From a virus, in IMG/VR virus record IMGVR_UViG_3300045012_000181, positions 1 through 64,000 of that record: DNA of 64,000 nucleotides. One strand, written 5' to 3'. The notes below the pieces were generated by a model. The model was given only the letters and a program-made list of their open reading frames with translations, ran no database searches and was not told the DNA's origin. A program made the translations under genes and the position numbers. Positions 15,648 to 23,826 of this stretch are shown here, piece by piece (the first letter of the stretch is position 1; the number at the start of each line of letters is the position of its first letter).

Positions 15648-15911
15648 CTAGCCCTCCACGGCCGCATAGCGCAGACGAAAGGGCTTCTTGAGTAGTCGTT
15701 TGTGCTTCCGGCACGCCATAAATTGCCAGCCGTGGATTAACCCGGCATCCGCGTATTCGACGGGCTGTTTGCAAGAGCCCTTATAGGGCCAGCCATCCAT
15801 GATACATCGAGATTTGTAGCAACAGCCCTTGGCCGCACGCCCCTTAATAAAACCACCTATGTTTTGCATTTTGGGACCCAGTGGCTCCGATTTTAGTGCG
15901 AGTAAGCGCAT
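15648..15911 (-). CDS. Hypothetical Cys-rich protein (87 aa)
   Basis: The start at 15911 (MRLLALKSEPL) overlaps the amidoligase stop by two bases and is preferred to a longer frame. Five cysteines (GCCYKSRC, GSCKQ, ACRKHK) suggest metal binding. C-terminus basic. Function unknown. Confidence 0.55.
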   Translation of the reverse strand: MRLLALKSEPLGPKMQNIGGFIKGRAAKGCCYKSRCIMDGWPYKGSCKQPVEYADAGLIHGWQFMACRKHKRLLKKPFRLRYAAVEG

Positions 15912-15912
15912 G

Positions 15913-17451
15913 TTAGAGGCCGGCCCGCTCCAGAAGTATTTTGGGCCCACTGGGACCCTCCAGAGCCTTGAGCCGGGCCTTCCATAAGTCGTAACTGTTG
16001 TTGCGCACGCCCTCCAAGCTCCAGATGGGCAAGGCACCGCTCTCAACAATGATGGTCCGGGCCTTCAGGAACAGTTCCAGACTGAAATCCTTGGTAGCGC
16101 CCAGTTGGATGTTGCCGGGTTCCGTGCTTATAACCGCGACGCAGCGGGCCTCGGAGAGCTTCTCCAGCAGACCCGAACGCTTGATGGCCTTGGACATATT
16201 CACTGGGAACCTGAAGGCCGCGCCCTTGTGACCACAGTTGGTGAATTGCAGGGGCTGGTTTTTGTGCATAACGAGGCCCATACAAAACTCCCCAAGGCCC
16301 GGTGCCAGTTTGGTGTCCACCTGGCTGATGCAGTGCAAGTAGCCCTCGGGCAATTCAGAGGGCCAGGTAGGTTTCAGCGGGCCCGTTTCCGGTGGTCGGT
16401 CCTCAAACATCGAGCAAGCCAATTCACGCTCTTCGGTGTCTAGAGATGGTACGGTCTCGGGCTGCACCAAGGGCAGACTCTCGACTGCGCCCGTGCGGTC
16501 CAGCGGTCCCCGAGGATATACGCCCCAGGCGCTCTTGAAGTCCATGCCCGAGGCGTGCCCGGGCCAGCCCCGGCGGTTCAAAATGGCAAAGGCCAATCGC
16601 GCATCGTCGTCGAGCGGGCTGTAATACGCCAGGATAAGCCTAAGCTGGCCGCGAGCCTGTTCAGCGCTGAGGCTGGCATCGGCCTCAGACAGAGGCGCCA
16701 CCAAATCCGGAAAGGCAACAACGAGCTTTGCCAATACAAGGTTAAAGTACGCCAGCCAAGGCCCATCAATCCAGCTGGGTAGCGTGCGATATTCGTAGCC
16801 ATGCGGCTGCTTGCGCACATCGCCCAGTGCGCCGTAGGGCTGACCCGCAGGTGCGCCCTGAGCCTGCCGAACACGCAGGCGGCCTTCCTCTTTGTCAAAC
16901 AGGCCAGCCACGAACTGCAAATGCGTAAGTCTATCAAGACAAGCGACCTCTCTTTCACGCAATTTTTCGCGTTTGCGCCCGAAGTGCACATGTCCGCCCA
17001 GGCCATCGCCCTCGTAGTAGCCGCCGGAACGCCAGCTGTAGCCCAGCGTGGGCGGATGGTACAAAACCATCCAGCGCATGGCCAGCCACATCGAGGTTAG
17101 CACCGAAAGGGCACTCCGGCTGGGATGCGGGCGCAGTTCACAAAGGCGGCCGTTGTTGTCCGCACCGAAGGCCGGTCCGGCCTTCAGGCCCAGTGCTCGG
17201 GCATCGCAGCGCTGCAGGCCATCATGGAACACAAACTCCGGATCGGCTCCGAGCATGAAGTGATTGACCAAACGGCCCTCTACGGGCAGCGGACCGTCGG
17301 GCGCCTTATAGAGCCTTCTGTACCAGCGCTCCAGGCGTTGTGGCGGAAGTTGTTGCTGCCATGGCGCGGGAACATCCGAAGCTCGGGTCCAGCCCTTGAG
17401 GAGCGCTTCTCTTAAAAGCTCAGACCTTAATTTTTGCAGCTCTACGCTCAT
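15913..17451 (-). CDS. phiEco32-type amidoligase (copy 2) with an extra C-terminal domain
   Basis: 512 aa. Residues about 65-300 have the amidoligase signature: FMLGADPEFVF near 67, DNNGRLCELRPHPSRSA near 98 and GLGGHVHFGRKRE near 152, then YEYRTLPSW. Residues about 360-512 form an additional alpha/beta domain (YLHCISQVDTKLAPG; RCVAVISTEPGNIQLG) that copies 1 and 3 lack. It may select the amine or carboxyl partner. The family ligates COOH to NH2 with ATP. The end overlaps the next gene's Cys-rich protein. Confidence 0.82.
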   Translation of the reverse strand: MSVELQKLRSELLREALLKGWTRASDVPAPWQQQLPPQRLERWYRRLYKAPDGPLPVEGRLVNHFMLGADPEFVFHDGLQRCDARALGLKAGPAFGADNNGRLCELRPHPSRSALSVLTSMWLAMRWMVLYHPPTLGYSWRSGGYYEGDGLGGHVHFGRKREKLREREVACLDRLTHLQFVAGLFDKEEGRLRVRQAQGAPAGQPYGALGDVRKQPHGYEYRTLPSWIDGPWLAYFNLVLAKLVVAFPDLVAPLSEADASLSAEQARGQLRLILAYYSPLDDDARLAFAILNRRGWPGHASGMDFKSAWGVYPRGPLDRTGAVESLPLVQPETVPSLDTEERELACSMFEDRPPETGPLKPTWPSELPEGYLHCISQVDTKLAPGLGEFCMGLVMHKNQPLQFTNCGHKGAAFRFPVNMSKAIKRSGLLEKLSEARCVAVISTEPGNIQLGATKDFSLELFLKARTIIVESGALPIWSLEGVRNNSYDLWKARLKALEGPSGPKILLERAGL

Positions 17452-17656
17452 CTAGGATTCCTTTGCGATAGACGCTTTCCAGCAGGTTGTAAGTCCACAA
17501 TTCGGCGCTGCCTATATCATCGGGCTTGTCGTTGGACAGGAACATTTTGTCCACGTACCTGACGGCCAGCTTGAGCAAGTGCGGTTGGAATTCTGGGCCA
17601 TATTGCTCAAATTCATCTTGAGCTATCTTGCGTCTTGGAAGGACAGGGCGTCTCAA
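17420..17656 (-). CDS. Hypothetical helical protein (78 aa)
   Basis: TTG at 17656 overlaps the previous stop (TTGA). Basic N-terminus (MRRPVLPRRK) and a helical body (HLLKLAVRYVDKMFLSND). Its 3' end overlaps the amidoligase start by 32 bases. Function unknown. Confidence 0.55.
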   Translation of the reverse strand: MRRPVLPRRKIAQDEFEQYGPEFQPHLLKLAVRYVDKMFLSNDKPDDIGSAELWTYNLLESVYRKGILDERRAAKIKV

Positions 17657-17805
17657 TTGTGTATCTCCGGTGCGTGCTCTTCACAGTACCAGCACGTAGC
17701 TGCGTGCTTAAACAAACGTCTCAACCACAGGTAGTAACGGCTTCGTCTACCGCAATGGCAACAACGGCGTCTGGTTTTGTGTGCACGCCATTGTCTTATG
17801 CTCAT
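17653..17805 (-). CDS. Small Cys4 zinc-finger protein (50 aa)
   Basis: ATG at 17805 overlaps the upstream stop (ATGA). RRRCCHCGRR and ATCWYCEEHAPE give two CxxC knuckles about 24 residues apart within a strongly basic protein, consistent with nucleic-acid binding. Function unknown. Confidence 0.65.
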   Translation of the reverse strand: MSIRQWRAHKTRRRCCHCGRRSRYYLWLRRLFKHAATCWYCEEHAPEIHN

Positions 17806-18122
17806 GCGTTGATAAACCCCCACTTTCGTAACTGCGCCTGTGTGGTGAAGTGCTTGATACGGTTGAAGATACGGGTTGCTACGTTCTTACTGGGCTGGTC
17901 ATAGTCCAATCCAAAGTCGTCGTTGCCCCAAACACACACCCGCCACAGGCCATCCGTCAGGTGTATAAGGCTAACACGAACGGCTTCGTGGTAGAGAGGG
18001 TTATAGTAGGCCGGGTTGGAAGGTTGTTGCAGAGGAGCCATCGCTGGATACCAGTCCTCGTTGGTCTTCACGAACTTTGTGAACTTCTCGAAGGGGTGAT
18101 TGAGTTTCAGTGCGATGTTCAT
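17802..18122 (-). CDS. Hypothetical protein (106 aa)
   Basis: ATG at 18122 (MNIALKLNHPF) follows GGGAGGATTATTGCAG. The body VRVSLIHLTDGLWRVCVWGNDD looks like a small beta-sheet domain. It overlaps the 3' end of the deformylase gene by 122 bases in another frame, which is exceptional in this genome. Function unknown. Confidence 0.65.
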   Translation of the reverse strand: MNIALKLNHPFEKFTKFVKTNEDWYPAMAPLQQPSNPAYYNPLYHEAVRVSLIHLTDGLWRVCVWGNDDFGLDYDQPSKNVATRIFNRIKHFTTQAQLRKWGFINA

Positions 18123-18645
18123 CTGCAATAATCCTCCCATAATCCGTAATCAAAACGCCCAAATTGTGGTCCACCTCGTGCTGGATGGTATAGGAGCCCT
18201 CTGAGCTATCGAAGATGCGCTCCTGTTGATGGCCCTGCTCATCCCAATAACGTACCCTTACGACGGAATACCTCTGGACCTCCAGGGGCTTCTCCAGCCT
18301 CACACTCCCACAATTGGAGCGCACATAGCGCAAAGGCCCGCCAAACTCCAGTATCTCGGGATTAATCATGATGTGGCAGCGCGCCCCCGGGGTTCCGCGG
18401 TTCACCACCACGCCCACGATGTTGAAGGGCAGCGCCAGGTTGGCGCCACTTGTACCGTAAGGGCGGCTGTAGCCCTCCAGTTCGGAAAGCGCCACCGAGC
18501 GCAAATATTCACAGCACTCCAACACGATGTGGCGATAGCGCAGCGAGGTTTGGAAGAGCCGCATGCTCACCGGGAGCAACCGGGAGCGCAGATAGATGCG
18601 GTCCTCATCGCGCTGGATATAGGTTAGGAAGTCGTCTACGTGCAT
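18001..18645 (-). CDS. def: Peptide deformylase
   Basis: 214 aa with the three deformylase motifs in order: GTSGANLALPF near residue 85 (motif 1, divergent), SNCGSVRLEKP near 129 (motif 2, Cys metal ligand) and IQHEVDHNLGV near 173 (motif 3, HExxH). It removes formyl groups from nascent N-terminal Met; phage copies are known. There is an N-terminal extension of about 60 residues. The last 40 residues beyond TDYGRI overlap a good-looking gene in another frame, so the real protein may end earlier or one frame may hold an error. Confidence 0.85.
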   Translation of the reverse strand: MHVDDFLTYIQRDEDRIYLRSRLLPVSMRLFQTSLRYRHIVLECCEYLRSVALSELEGYSRPYGTSGANLALPFNIVGVVVNRGTPGARCHIMINPEILEFGGPLRYVRSNCGSVRLEKPLEVQRYSVVRVRYWDEQGHQQERIFDSSEGSYTIQHEVDHNLGVLITDYGRIIADEHRTETQSPLREVHKVREDQRGLVSSDGSSATTFQPGLL

Positions 18646-18869
18646 CTGGGTTCATCCTCTTTGAGAACCTCTCCGGCGGGTCTGTCGGTGTAGTAGTCGG
18701 CATCCTCCAGCGCCGTAACGCTTACGATATCACTGCAGGGATATATGGGATGCACGGTATCGCGTTTGATAATCGTGCAGGTACTGGCATCCGGGCCGTC
18801 CTTGAGCGCTCGGTCCAGCTTGTTCAGGAGCGTTTGGAGATTTCGGCGAGTCAGGTATAGTCGGATCAT
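18636..18869 (-). CDS. Hypothetical conserved phage protein (77 aa)
   Basis: TRRNLQTLLNKLDRALKDG is followed by STCTIIKRDT, a pattern seen in short phage proteins that often sit near deformylase or nucleotide genes. It overlaps the deformylase start by ten bases. Function unknown. Confidence 0.65.
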   Translation of the reverse strand: MIRLYLTRRNLQTLLNKLDRALKDGPDASTCTIIKRDTVHPIYPCSDIVSVTALEDADYYTDRPAGEVLKEDEPRCT

Positions 18870-19111
18870 AAGATTTTATAGCGTTCGATATCCATGAGGA
18901 ACTTGGGCTTAATGCGCTTGAGCTTAACACCCGAGGCCCTAAGAATTCTAAGAGCCGTTTCTTTTCTACTTCTCTCGGCCCTACGAGTGCCTTGCGAGCG
19001 AGAACACACCTCACAGCTTTCGGCATGTCCGCAGAGACATCCACCGGGGTCGTGGTTAACAATTTCCAGCAGGAAATTCTGCCACTCCTTGTAGGTCTTG
19101 TTGAGGCGCAC
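18866..19111 (-). CDS. Hypothetical Cys-rich basic protein (81 aa)
   Basis: GTG at 19111 overlaps the upstream TAG stop (TAGTG), deciding the start. CLCGHAESCEVC is a likely zinc site, followed by an Arg/Lys-rich helix. Function unknown. Confidence 0.6.
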   Translation of the reverse strand: MRLNKTYKEWQNFLLEIVNHDPGGCLCGHAESCEVCSRSQGTRRAERSRKETALRILRASGVKLKRIKPKFLMDIERYKIL

Positions 19112-19314
19112 TAGCGGATTTCCCTTTTCTTGATTCGGCGAATCTGGCACTCGGCCAGCGGATACGAACAACCGGCCACTACGTAGCTCCAGCCGTGCTT
19201 CTTGGTGTAATTCTCCACGCGCACGATGAAATCCGGCTCGCTAACCGGCCCACTTCCATCATCTATGACCATCACCAGCTGGCCCCTTCGGAAGAGCGGA
19301 TGCGTTTTAGCCAT
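19111..19314 (-). CDS. Hypothetical SH3-like protein (67 aa)
   Basis: The start at 19314 (MAKTHPLFRRGQL) gives a compact beta-barrel-like sequence (LVMVIDDGSGP, FIVRVENYTKKHGWSYVVAG). It resembles the other RGQLV-type proteins at 26781 and 30993. Function unknown. Confidence 0.6.
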   Translation of the reverse strand: MAKTHPLFRRGQLVMVIDDGSGPVSEPDFIVRVENYTKKHGWSYVVAGCSYPLAECQIRRIKKREIR

Positions 19315-19561
19315 CTCGGCCCGTCCAGTAGAAGGTGTCTTCCAGGGCATCGTAGATTGTCATGGCGTCCTGGGGATTCTCGAACTCCTGGGCTTGATGC
19401 TCGGAAACGTATATGAAGTTATGCCCGCACCAGTTCCTGAGGGCCTGCCAGAACCTGGTGTCGGGATTTTGTTGACAGTAGGCCACAAACGAGGCCAAGA
19501 CCTTGCTGTTCCGGCTGGTACCCAGTTGGACCTGCAGGCGTTTTCGAAGGCTTTCGCTCAA
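19307..19561 (-). CDS. Hypothetical conserved phage protein (84 aa)
   Basis: Contains ASFVAYCQQNPDTRFWQALR and NWCGHNFIYVS, a pattern recognisable in many phage early proteins. It overlaps both neighbours. Function unknown. Confidence 0.7.
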   Translation of the reverse strand: MSESLRKRLQVQLGTSRNSKVLASFVAYCQQNPDTRFWQALRNWCGHNFIYVSEHQAQEFENPQDAMTIYDALEDTFYWTGRDG

Positions 19562-20217
19562 AATGGCACCGCCTTGAATTCAGGGTCCTCAGGTGCTTCT
19601 GGAGGCTCGGGCAGCTGCGCGCCCACAACCACGCCATCCTCCACGACCATCGGGGCGGGTTTTGGACGCCGAAGCTTCTTGGCAAACTGCTTCAGATACC
19701 ACTCGTAATAGGCATCCAGCTCTTCCACCTTAAGGGTCTTCTTCTGACTATAGAGGCGCATACCGCCTACGCGCTTGATGTGCAGCGGGCGCACGAAGGC
19801 CTCTATGATCTCAACCTGCGGAGGCGGGATGTGCGGATGGTAGGCCGTGAAGGCCCCGCAGCCCACGGCTTGCTTGGCGCGATTGTGCTTCTGTGTGACG
19901 TAGCCCAATAGGCCTCCGCGGTCAAAAGTGGCCTGAAACATGTCAAAAATCAACACACCGGGCTGGCGGGCCTTCTGCATGAAATTGCGCGCCTCCAGGG
20001 CCCGTAGTCTATTGGGCTTGCCGATGTAGTGGTGTGTCTGGAAGCCCTCGAATTTCATGTGCCCCTGCGCATCATGGCCCAAATTCACCAGCTTGATGTA
20101 CCAGGCCACTCTTGTCGGGAAAAGTTTCCCGGGCATGGGCAGCGGTCGACGGGCGGCCTCCAGTTTGGGCGCCTTATCCACCAGGCGCTTGATGTGCTGC
20201 AGGGTGAAATATCGCAT
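19558..20217 (-). CDS. Hypothetical protein (219 aa)
   Basis: Alpha/beta protein with GVLIFDMFQATFDRGGLLGY near residue 86 and a Pro/Glu-rich C-terminal tail. No catalytic motif is certain. It is in the same overlapping gene string as the HisRS-like protein. Confidence 0.6.
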   Translation of the reverse strand: MRYFTLQHIKRLVDKAPKLEAARRPLPMPGKLFPTRVAWYIKLVNLGHDAQGHMKFEGFQTHHYIGKPNRLRALEARNFMQKARQPGVLIFDMFQATFDRGGLLGYVTQKHNRAKQAVGCGAFTAYHPHIPPPQVEIIEAFVRPLHIKRVGGMRLYSQKKTLKVEELDAYYEWYLKQFAKKLRRPKPAPMVVEDGVVVGAQLPEPPEAPEDPEFKAVPF

Positions 20218-20234
20218 CTAGAATATCCTCTCTG

Positions 20235-21038
20235 TTAGCAGGGCGTGCCCCATGTGGCCTCTTCGTCCAATTCGTCCTGTGGGGGCAACTCGCCAAAGGG
20301 CCCCTTGGAACCCGCTTGCAATTGCGCCTTCAGGGCCCACTGCCTGTACTGCTGAAAACCCTGCAGCTGCACATTGAAATTGAACTTCCAGCGCGAATAG
20401 CAGTTGCTGTCATCGCACATGGGAATGCCCCAGTGCGCATTGGAGGTCTCCTGCTTGCAGGCAAAACAGTAACGTTGGGTCTTGCTGGACAACTTGGCAT
20501 ATCTATAGAGCGCAGTCAGGTGCAATTTGCAGGAGCTCTTGTTGTGATGTTCGAGCATCTTGTCTCGCCCCCGGAACAGTACCTGACACCAACGGCAGGT
20601 GCCCTCGTTGAGCGCGGAATAGTTCAAAGAGAAGCCCTTCCAATAGCGGTAATCATCATTGATGAGATTGCCCTTGGGCACCAGGCTCTTCTGTGAGACC
20701 TGTTGTTGGGACTTCTGGAGCTGGCCCTTGCGGCGCGATTTGGCGATGGCCTTGTCGAAGATGGCCTGTTCATCCGCGGTCTTGGGCCGGTAGTGCGCCG
20801 GCAAGGGACTGTAGCCCCCGGAATCCCAAGAGGGCCTAGCCGGGCTGAAGGGCACGATATGGCTACCGTGGATGACTTCTCGCTTGCCACCTCGGGGACG
20901 ATGGCCACCACGCTTCTTGATGGCCTGTAGTGCCCAGGCGGGCGGATCAATCTCACCGAATTTAAAACTGTCGAAAACCGGGAACTCCGTCAGGAAATCC
21001 CTCTCGTCCAAATCAAAAGGCTTGGGATGTCGGGGCAC
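20235..21038 (-). CDS. Hypothetical protein with zinc-binding motifs (267 aa)
   Basis: CRWCQVLFRGRDKMLEHH near residue 165 and CFACKQ...CDDSNCY near 211 look like two zinc fingers. The first half is Pro/Gly/Lys-rich. Its start lies inside the end of the HisRS-like gene, so the two are probably co-translated. Function unknown. Confidence 0.6.
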   Translation of the reverse strand: MPRHPKPFDLDERDFLTEFPVFDSFKFGEIDPPAWALQAIKKRGGHRPRGGKREVIHGSHIVPFSPARPSWDSGGYSPLPAHYRPKTADEQAIFDKAIAKSRRKGQLQKSQQQVSQKSLVPKGNLINDDYRYWKGFSLNYSALNEGTCRWCQVLFRGRDKMLEHHNKSSCKLHLTALYRYAKLSSKTQRYCFACKQETSNAHWGIPMCDDSNCYSRWKFNFNVQLQGFQQYRQWALKAQLQAGSKGPFGELPPQDELDEEATWGTPC

Positions 21039-21651
21039 TTAGATTCTCCTGTCGCACCAGCAGTAATCGGTCCAAGCCAATGGCCCAGCCTTGACCCTCG
21101 GCGTACGGGCCCCCTCCGGCCACTTGCAAGCCCCCGGCCCAGACCTCGAAGCCCTTCTGGGTGTAGTAGGCCTGACCACGTTCCACTTCCAAGCGCCATT
21201 CCCAGTTCTTCAGACCTAACTGGTCTAAACACAGCGCCAACAAATTTCGTAACTCCGCCGGGGATGTGATGGCAGGCATCTCCTCGATGCCAAACTGCCA
21301 GAATTCCCTCCAGCGTCCGCGTTGGGGCCGGTCATAGCGGTAACAACGCTGGCAGTACCAGAGTCTAAGAGGCTTGGGCAGTCTTTGGTCGCCAACCCAG
21401 TGTTCTCGGAATTGCTGCCTTAGAACCGCGGTGACCTCGGGCAACAAAACCTCCCGTCGGCCCGAGCGTTCGGTACTTAATTCAAAGGCCCGGTTGTCGC
21501 CAATTTGGCCCTGAAAGAGTTCCAAACTCTGTAGTGAGCTGACCACCGCGGGCTCGAAGCTGGCCTTCTCAACTACCAGACGAAGTTGAGTCTGGGCATC
21601 CAGCAGTTCCCGGGCCTCGGGGCCCATTAACAAGCGAGTACCTCGAACCAT
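21013..21651 (-). CDS. Stand-alone HisRS-like class II aminoacyl-tRNA synthetase core
   Basis: 212 aa with class II core motifs: VRGTRLLMGPEARELL (HisRS-like motif 1 region), YRYDRPQRGRWREFWQFGIE near residue 105 (motif 2, ATP-binding Arg) and GGGPYAEGQGWAIGLDRLLL near 180 (motif 3). It lacks the anticodon-binding domain and is half the size of HisRS, so it is a HisZ-like or aminoacyl-ligase-like paralogue. It might charge or activate an amino acid for the amidoligase pathway; that is inference. Confidence 0.8.
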   Translation of the reverse strand: MVRGTRLLMGPEARELLDAQTQLRLVVEKASFEPAVVSSLQSLELFQGQIGDNRAFELSTERSGRREVLLPEVTAVLRQQFREHWVGDQRLPKPLRLWYCQRCYRYDRPQRGRWREFWQFGIEEMPAITSPAELRNLLALCLDQLGLKNWEWRLEVERGQAYYTQKGFEVWAGGLQVAGGGPYAEGQGWAIGLDRLLLVRQENLSAPTSQAF

Positions 21652-21660
21652 CCAGAACTC

Positions 21661-21891
21661 CTAAGGGGCCTGATGGCCTACTATTTTCCAACAGCCATTG
21701 CGCGGGTGGTACCAGACCCAGTATTCCAGCACGTCTACAACATTCCAGCCGGGATTGGCGAAGGCGCTCTGGGGGTCCACCCAGAATCTGCGCCGGATGG
21801 GTTTTTCCAACGCGAAATGCGCTCTCTCATGCGTGCAGGGCACACAGAGGCCGCATTTACTGCACCGATAGGCCTCTATACAAGCGCACAT
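21661..21891 (-). CDS. Small zinc-finger protein (76 aa)
   Basis: MCACIEAYRCSKCGLCVPC holds six N-terminal cysteines followed by a His-containing helix. The C-terminus is Trp-rich. Function unknown. Confidence 0.6.
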   Translation of the reverse strand: MCACIEAYRCSKCGLCVPCTHERAHFALEKPIRRRFWVDPQSAFANPGWNVVDVLEYWVWYHPRNGCWKIVGHQAP

Positions 21892-21897
21892 GGCATT

Positions 21898-22149
21898 CTA
21901 GCGGCGGTCCAGCCAAGGCAGGGGCTCGGGCAGCCGACGAACACTCGAAACCACCGAGAGCGAGTCCATGTCGATGATGAGGAGCGGGGCCTCGTTCAAG
22001 TAGGCATTACTGCTTTGGGTCTTGAGGAAGACCTCCATGCCCTTCTTGGCGTCCTCCAAGGTTTTGAAGGCATACTGACTTCCAGGGACATTACCACCAT
22101 GAGCCATGAAGCAACCACTATTTGTCGTCGGGGCTATTGCAATAAACAT
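21898..22149 (-). CDS. Hypothetical protein (83 aa)
   Basis: A small alpha/beta protein (AFKTLEDAKKGMEVFLKTQ) following GGAGACTCTAG. It is the last clear gene before the gene-poor, hairpin-rich stretch to its right. Function unknown. Confidence 0.6.
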   Translation of the reverse strand: MFIAIAPTTNSGCFMAHGGNVPGSQYAFKTLEDAKKGMEVFLKTQSSNAYLNEAPLLIIDMDSLSVVSSVRRLPEPLPWLDRR

Positions 22150-22194
22150 CTAGAGTCTCCTTGGGCTTCTAAATTGCGGGCCAGCAGGCGCATT

Positions 22195-22293
22195 CTATAG
22201 AGCATCCAGAGTGCCTAGGCGGAACTCACCGCCCCCGCGGGCCCTTTTACGGCTTGCGCGTACAACATCTTCCATAAGATTTTTAGGGCCCAT
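22195..22293 (-). CDS. Possible 32-aa peptide
   Basis: ATG at 22293 opens MGPKNLMEDVVRASRKRARG and ends LGTLDAL. A GGGG stretch sits upstream but is poorly spaced. It could be chance. Confidence 0.3.
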   Translation of the reverse strand: MGPKNLMEDVVRASRKRARGGGEFRLGTLDAL

Positions 22294-22827
22294 GCATGCG
22301 TGCCCCTATGTTGCACACGCCTGCAACTACAGGCCCACCATAAGATTCAGCTCGGACCCGAGTTTGGGCGCGCTACCCAAACATGGTCGGAGCCTTCTTG
22401 TGGTCGCCCTACGTTTCCTTGGGATATAGGAAGACAAGGCATTGTGGCACTTATGTGCGGGGCTCTGAATCAGAGTAACTCCCCACACGGGCCTGACAGC
22501 TATTTGTTCGCTGCCCACCGAATAGCGGGCTTTGGAGTACGACGAAGGGGTACAACACCCCTCCGGCATGACCCGCTTCCGGAACTAACAACGAACGCTT
22601 CGTGGTCCTCGGAAGAGCACGTCTTCTACGAGGACAATCGCACTATAATCGAGCCCGCTAGGAATCCTGAGACTCCTGCTTGGACGGCTCTTAGCACAAG
22701 TGCGATATCGGACCTTGATGACAGCGGTTTTTGTAACGGCTCCCGCTGGAGCATGTGGAGTCATGTGCGTTGGTTCACCCGGGGTGTTTTCGGGACCCTC
22801 AGGTGAATTTCTTTAGAAACAGGCGCT
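22294..22827 (-). ncRNA. Candidate large structured RNA, region 1 (about 530 nt without a gene)
   Basis: No frame here looks coding. Strong hairpins are packed along it: 22350-22393 (GCTC/GAGC, GACC/GGTC and TTTGGG/CCCAAA stacked), 22455-22488, 22524-22577 (with GGGGT/ACCCC at 22547-22561), 22605-22635 (GTCCTCG/CGAGGAC plus GAAGA/TCTTC), 22661-22676 and 22722-22748 (CAGCGG/CCGCTG). This density resembles the giant ornate RNAs (GOLLD, ROOL) of phages. The minus strand is assumed because all neighbours are minus. Boundaries are approximate. Confidence 0.55.
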
Positions 22828-23142
22828 CTACCTCACCAGCTTCTTGGCCCAGAGCGTGACCTTGTTGCCCGAGTTGGGGTTGGTGAAGGTGAAGACCTTT
22901 TTGAATTTGTGAAATTTGAGGGCTCGTACAGCGGCCGACTGGGCCGGAATCGTTGTGGCAATGAGCCCACCAGGGGTGAATTCGTCGCCATACATCTCGT
23001 TGTTGCTGGCCAGATCTTGGCGCTCTTGTGCCAAGGCCTCCAGATGATTTTGGATACTCTGTTTAATGGTCCGGTAGGACCCGTTAAAGTTGCCCAGTTC
23101 ATTCATGGCGCAACAGTGCTCGAAATTGTTCAGGTACGACAT
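22828..23142 (-). CDS. Hypothetical conserved phage protein (104 aa)
   Basis: Starts MSYLNNFEHCCAMNELGNF, has a helical centre (QNHLEALAQERQDLASNN) and a basic beta C-terminus. It sits alone between the two gene-free structured stretches. An internal ATG (MNELGNF) is an alternative start. Function unknown. Confidence 0.65.
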   Translation of the reverse strand: MSYLNNFEHCCAMNELGNFNGSYRTIKQSIQNHLEALAQERQDLASNNEMYGDEFTPGGLIATTIPAQSAAVRALKFHKFKKVFTFTNPNSGNKVTLWAKKLVR

Positions 23143-23154
23143 CCCGTAGTCCTC

Positions 23155-23826
23155 CTATAAGGAATTGAAAACAAAGAATTTCTGGGCCGTAGAATCGCAC
23201 GAGGGTATCCAGGTTGCTCGGCACCATCAGGCGCTTCCTTATCGTTGTAACCGCTCTCAGTCCGAAGCCGCTGCTACGCAGCGTAAAAGTCACCAACCAA
23301 GCCACAAGGGCCGGGATTTACAGTTTTTTACGTCGCGCAGCGACGGCCCCGAGGGGGCCCGCTGGTAACACGCCCGCATGAATAAAACATCCGTCGTCAA
23401 GTGCCAAGCGGACTCCCGGGAGGGCTCCAGTTACGGAGAATGCCCGTTCATCCTTCGTGGCAAACATCCCCCGCGGTGCCAAACGGACCGGGTGAATCCA
23501 ACAGAGGCTTCGTAGGCCTCTGCCGTGTTGCTTATAGGTGGCCCATCTGGCACTACGGGAATGCAACAAGGGACTTCCACGCGAAAAAGGAGGCCCGGAG
23601 GCCAGCTTAGACGCATTAAACTACCCCAGCTACCCCGCATCTGGCGGGGCGGTGTTTCAACAATGGAACCGCCTAGTGGCCCAGTTCATCGCCACGGAAG
23701 CACCGGATTCTTGCGAATCAAATGCCGGGCCCAGAAGGGCCCACCCAAGACGATGCGTCAACTGCGACCCCAATGTTTCTGCGGCCCAGGCTCGTTCAGA
23801 CGCTATAAGGGCGTCTGTGAAATTCG
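23155..23826 (-). ncRNA. Candidate large structured RNA, region 2 (about 670 nt without a gene)
   Basis: Gene-free and dense in near-perfect hairpins: 23269-23283 (CGCTGC/GCAGCG), 23331-23345 (CGTCGC/GCGACG), 23345-23359 (GGCCCC/GGGGCC), 23503-23521 (AGAGGC/GCCTCT), 23633-23649 (CCCCGC/GCGGGG), 23706-23719, 23727-23742 (GGGCCC/GGGCCC) and 23798-23816 (AGACGC/GCGTCT). On the minus strand the 23706 hairpin is GATTC-GCAA-GAATC, a GNRA tetraloop, which supports minus-strand transcription. Together with region 1 it flanks a single 104-aa gene. Confidence 0.6.

Noticed and set aside
22300-22806. Plus-strand protein of 168 aa
   Set aside because: No ribosome binding site, opposite to all neighbours, no protein-like sequence, and the interval is packed with hairpins.
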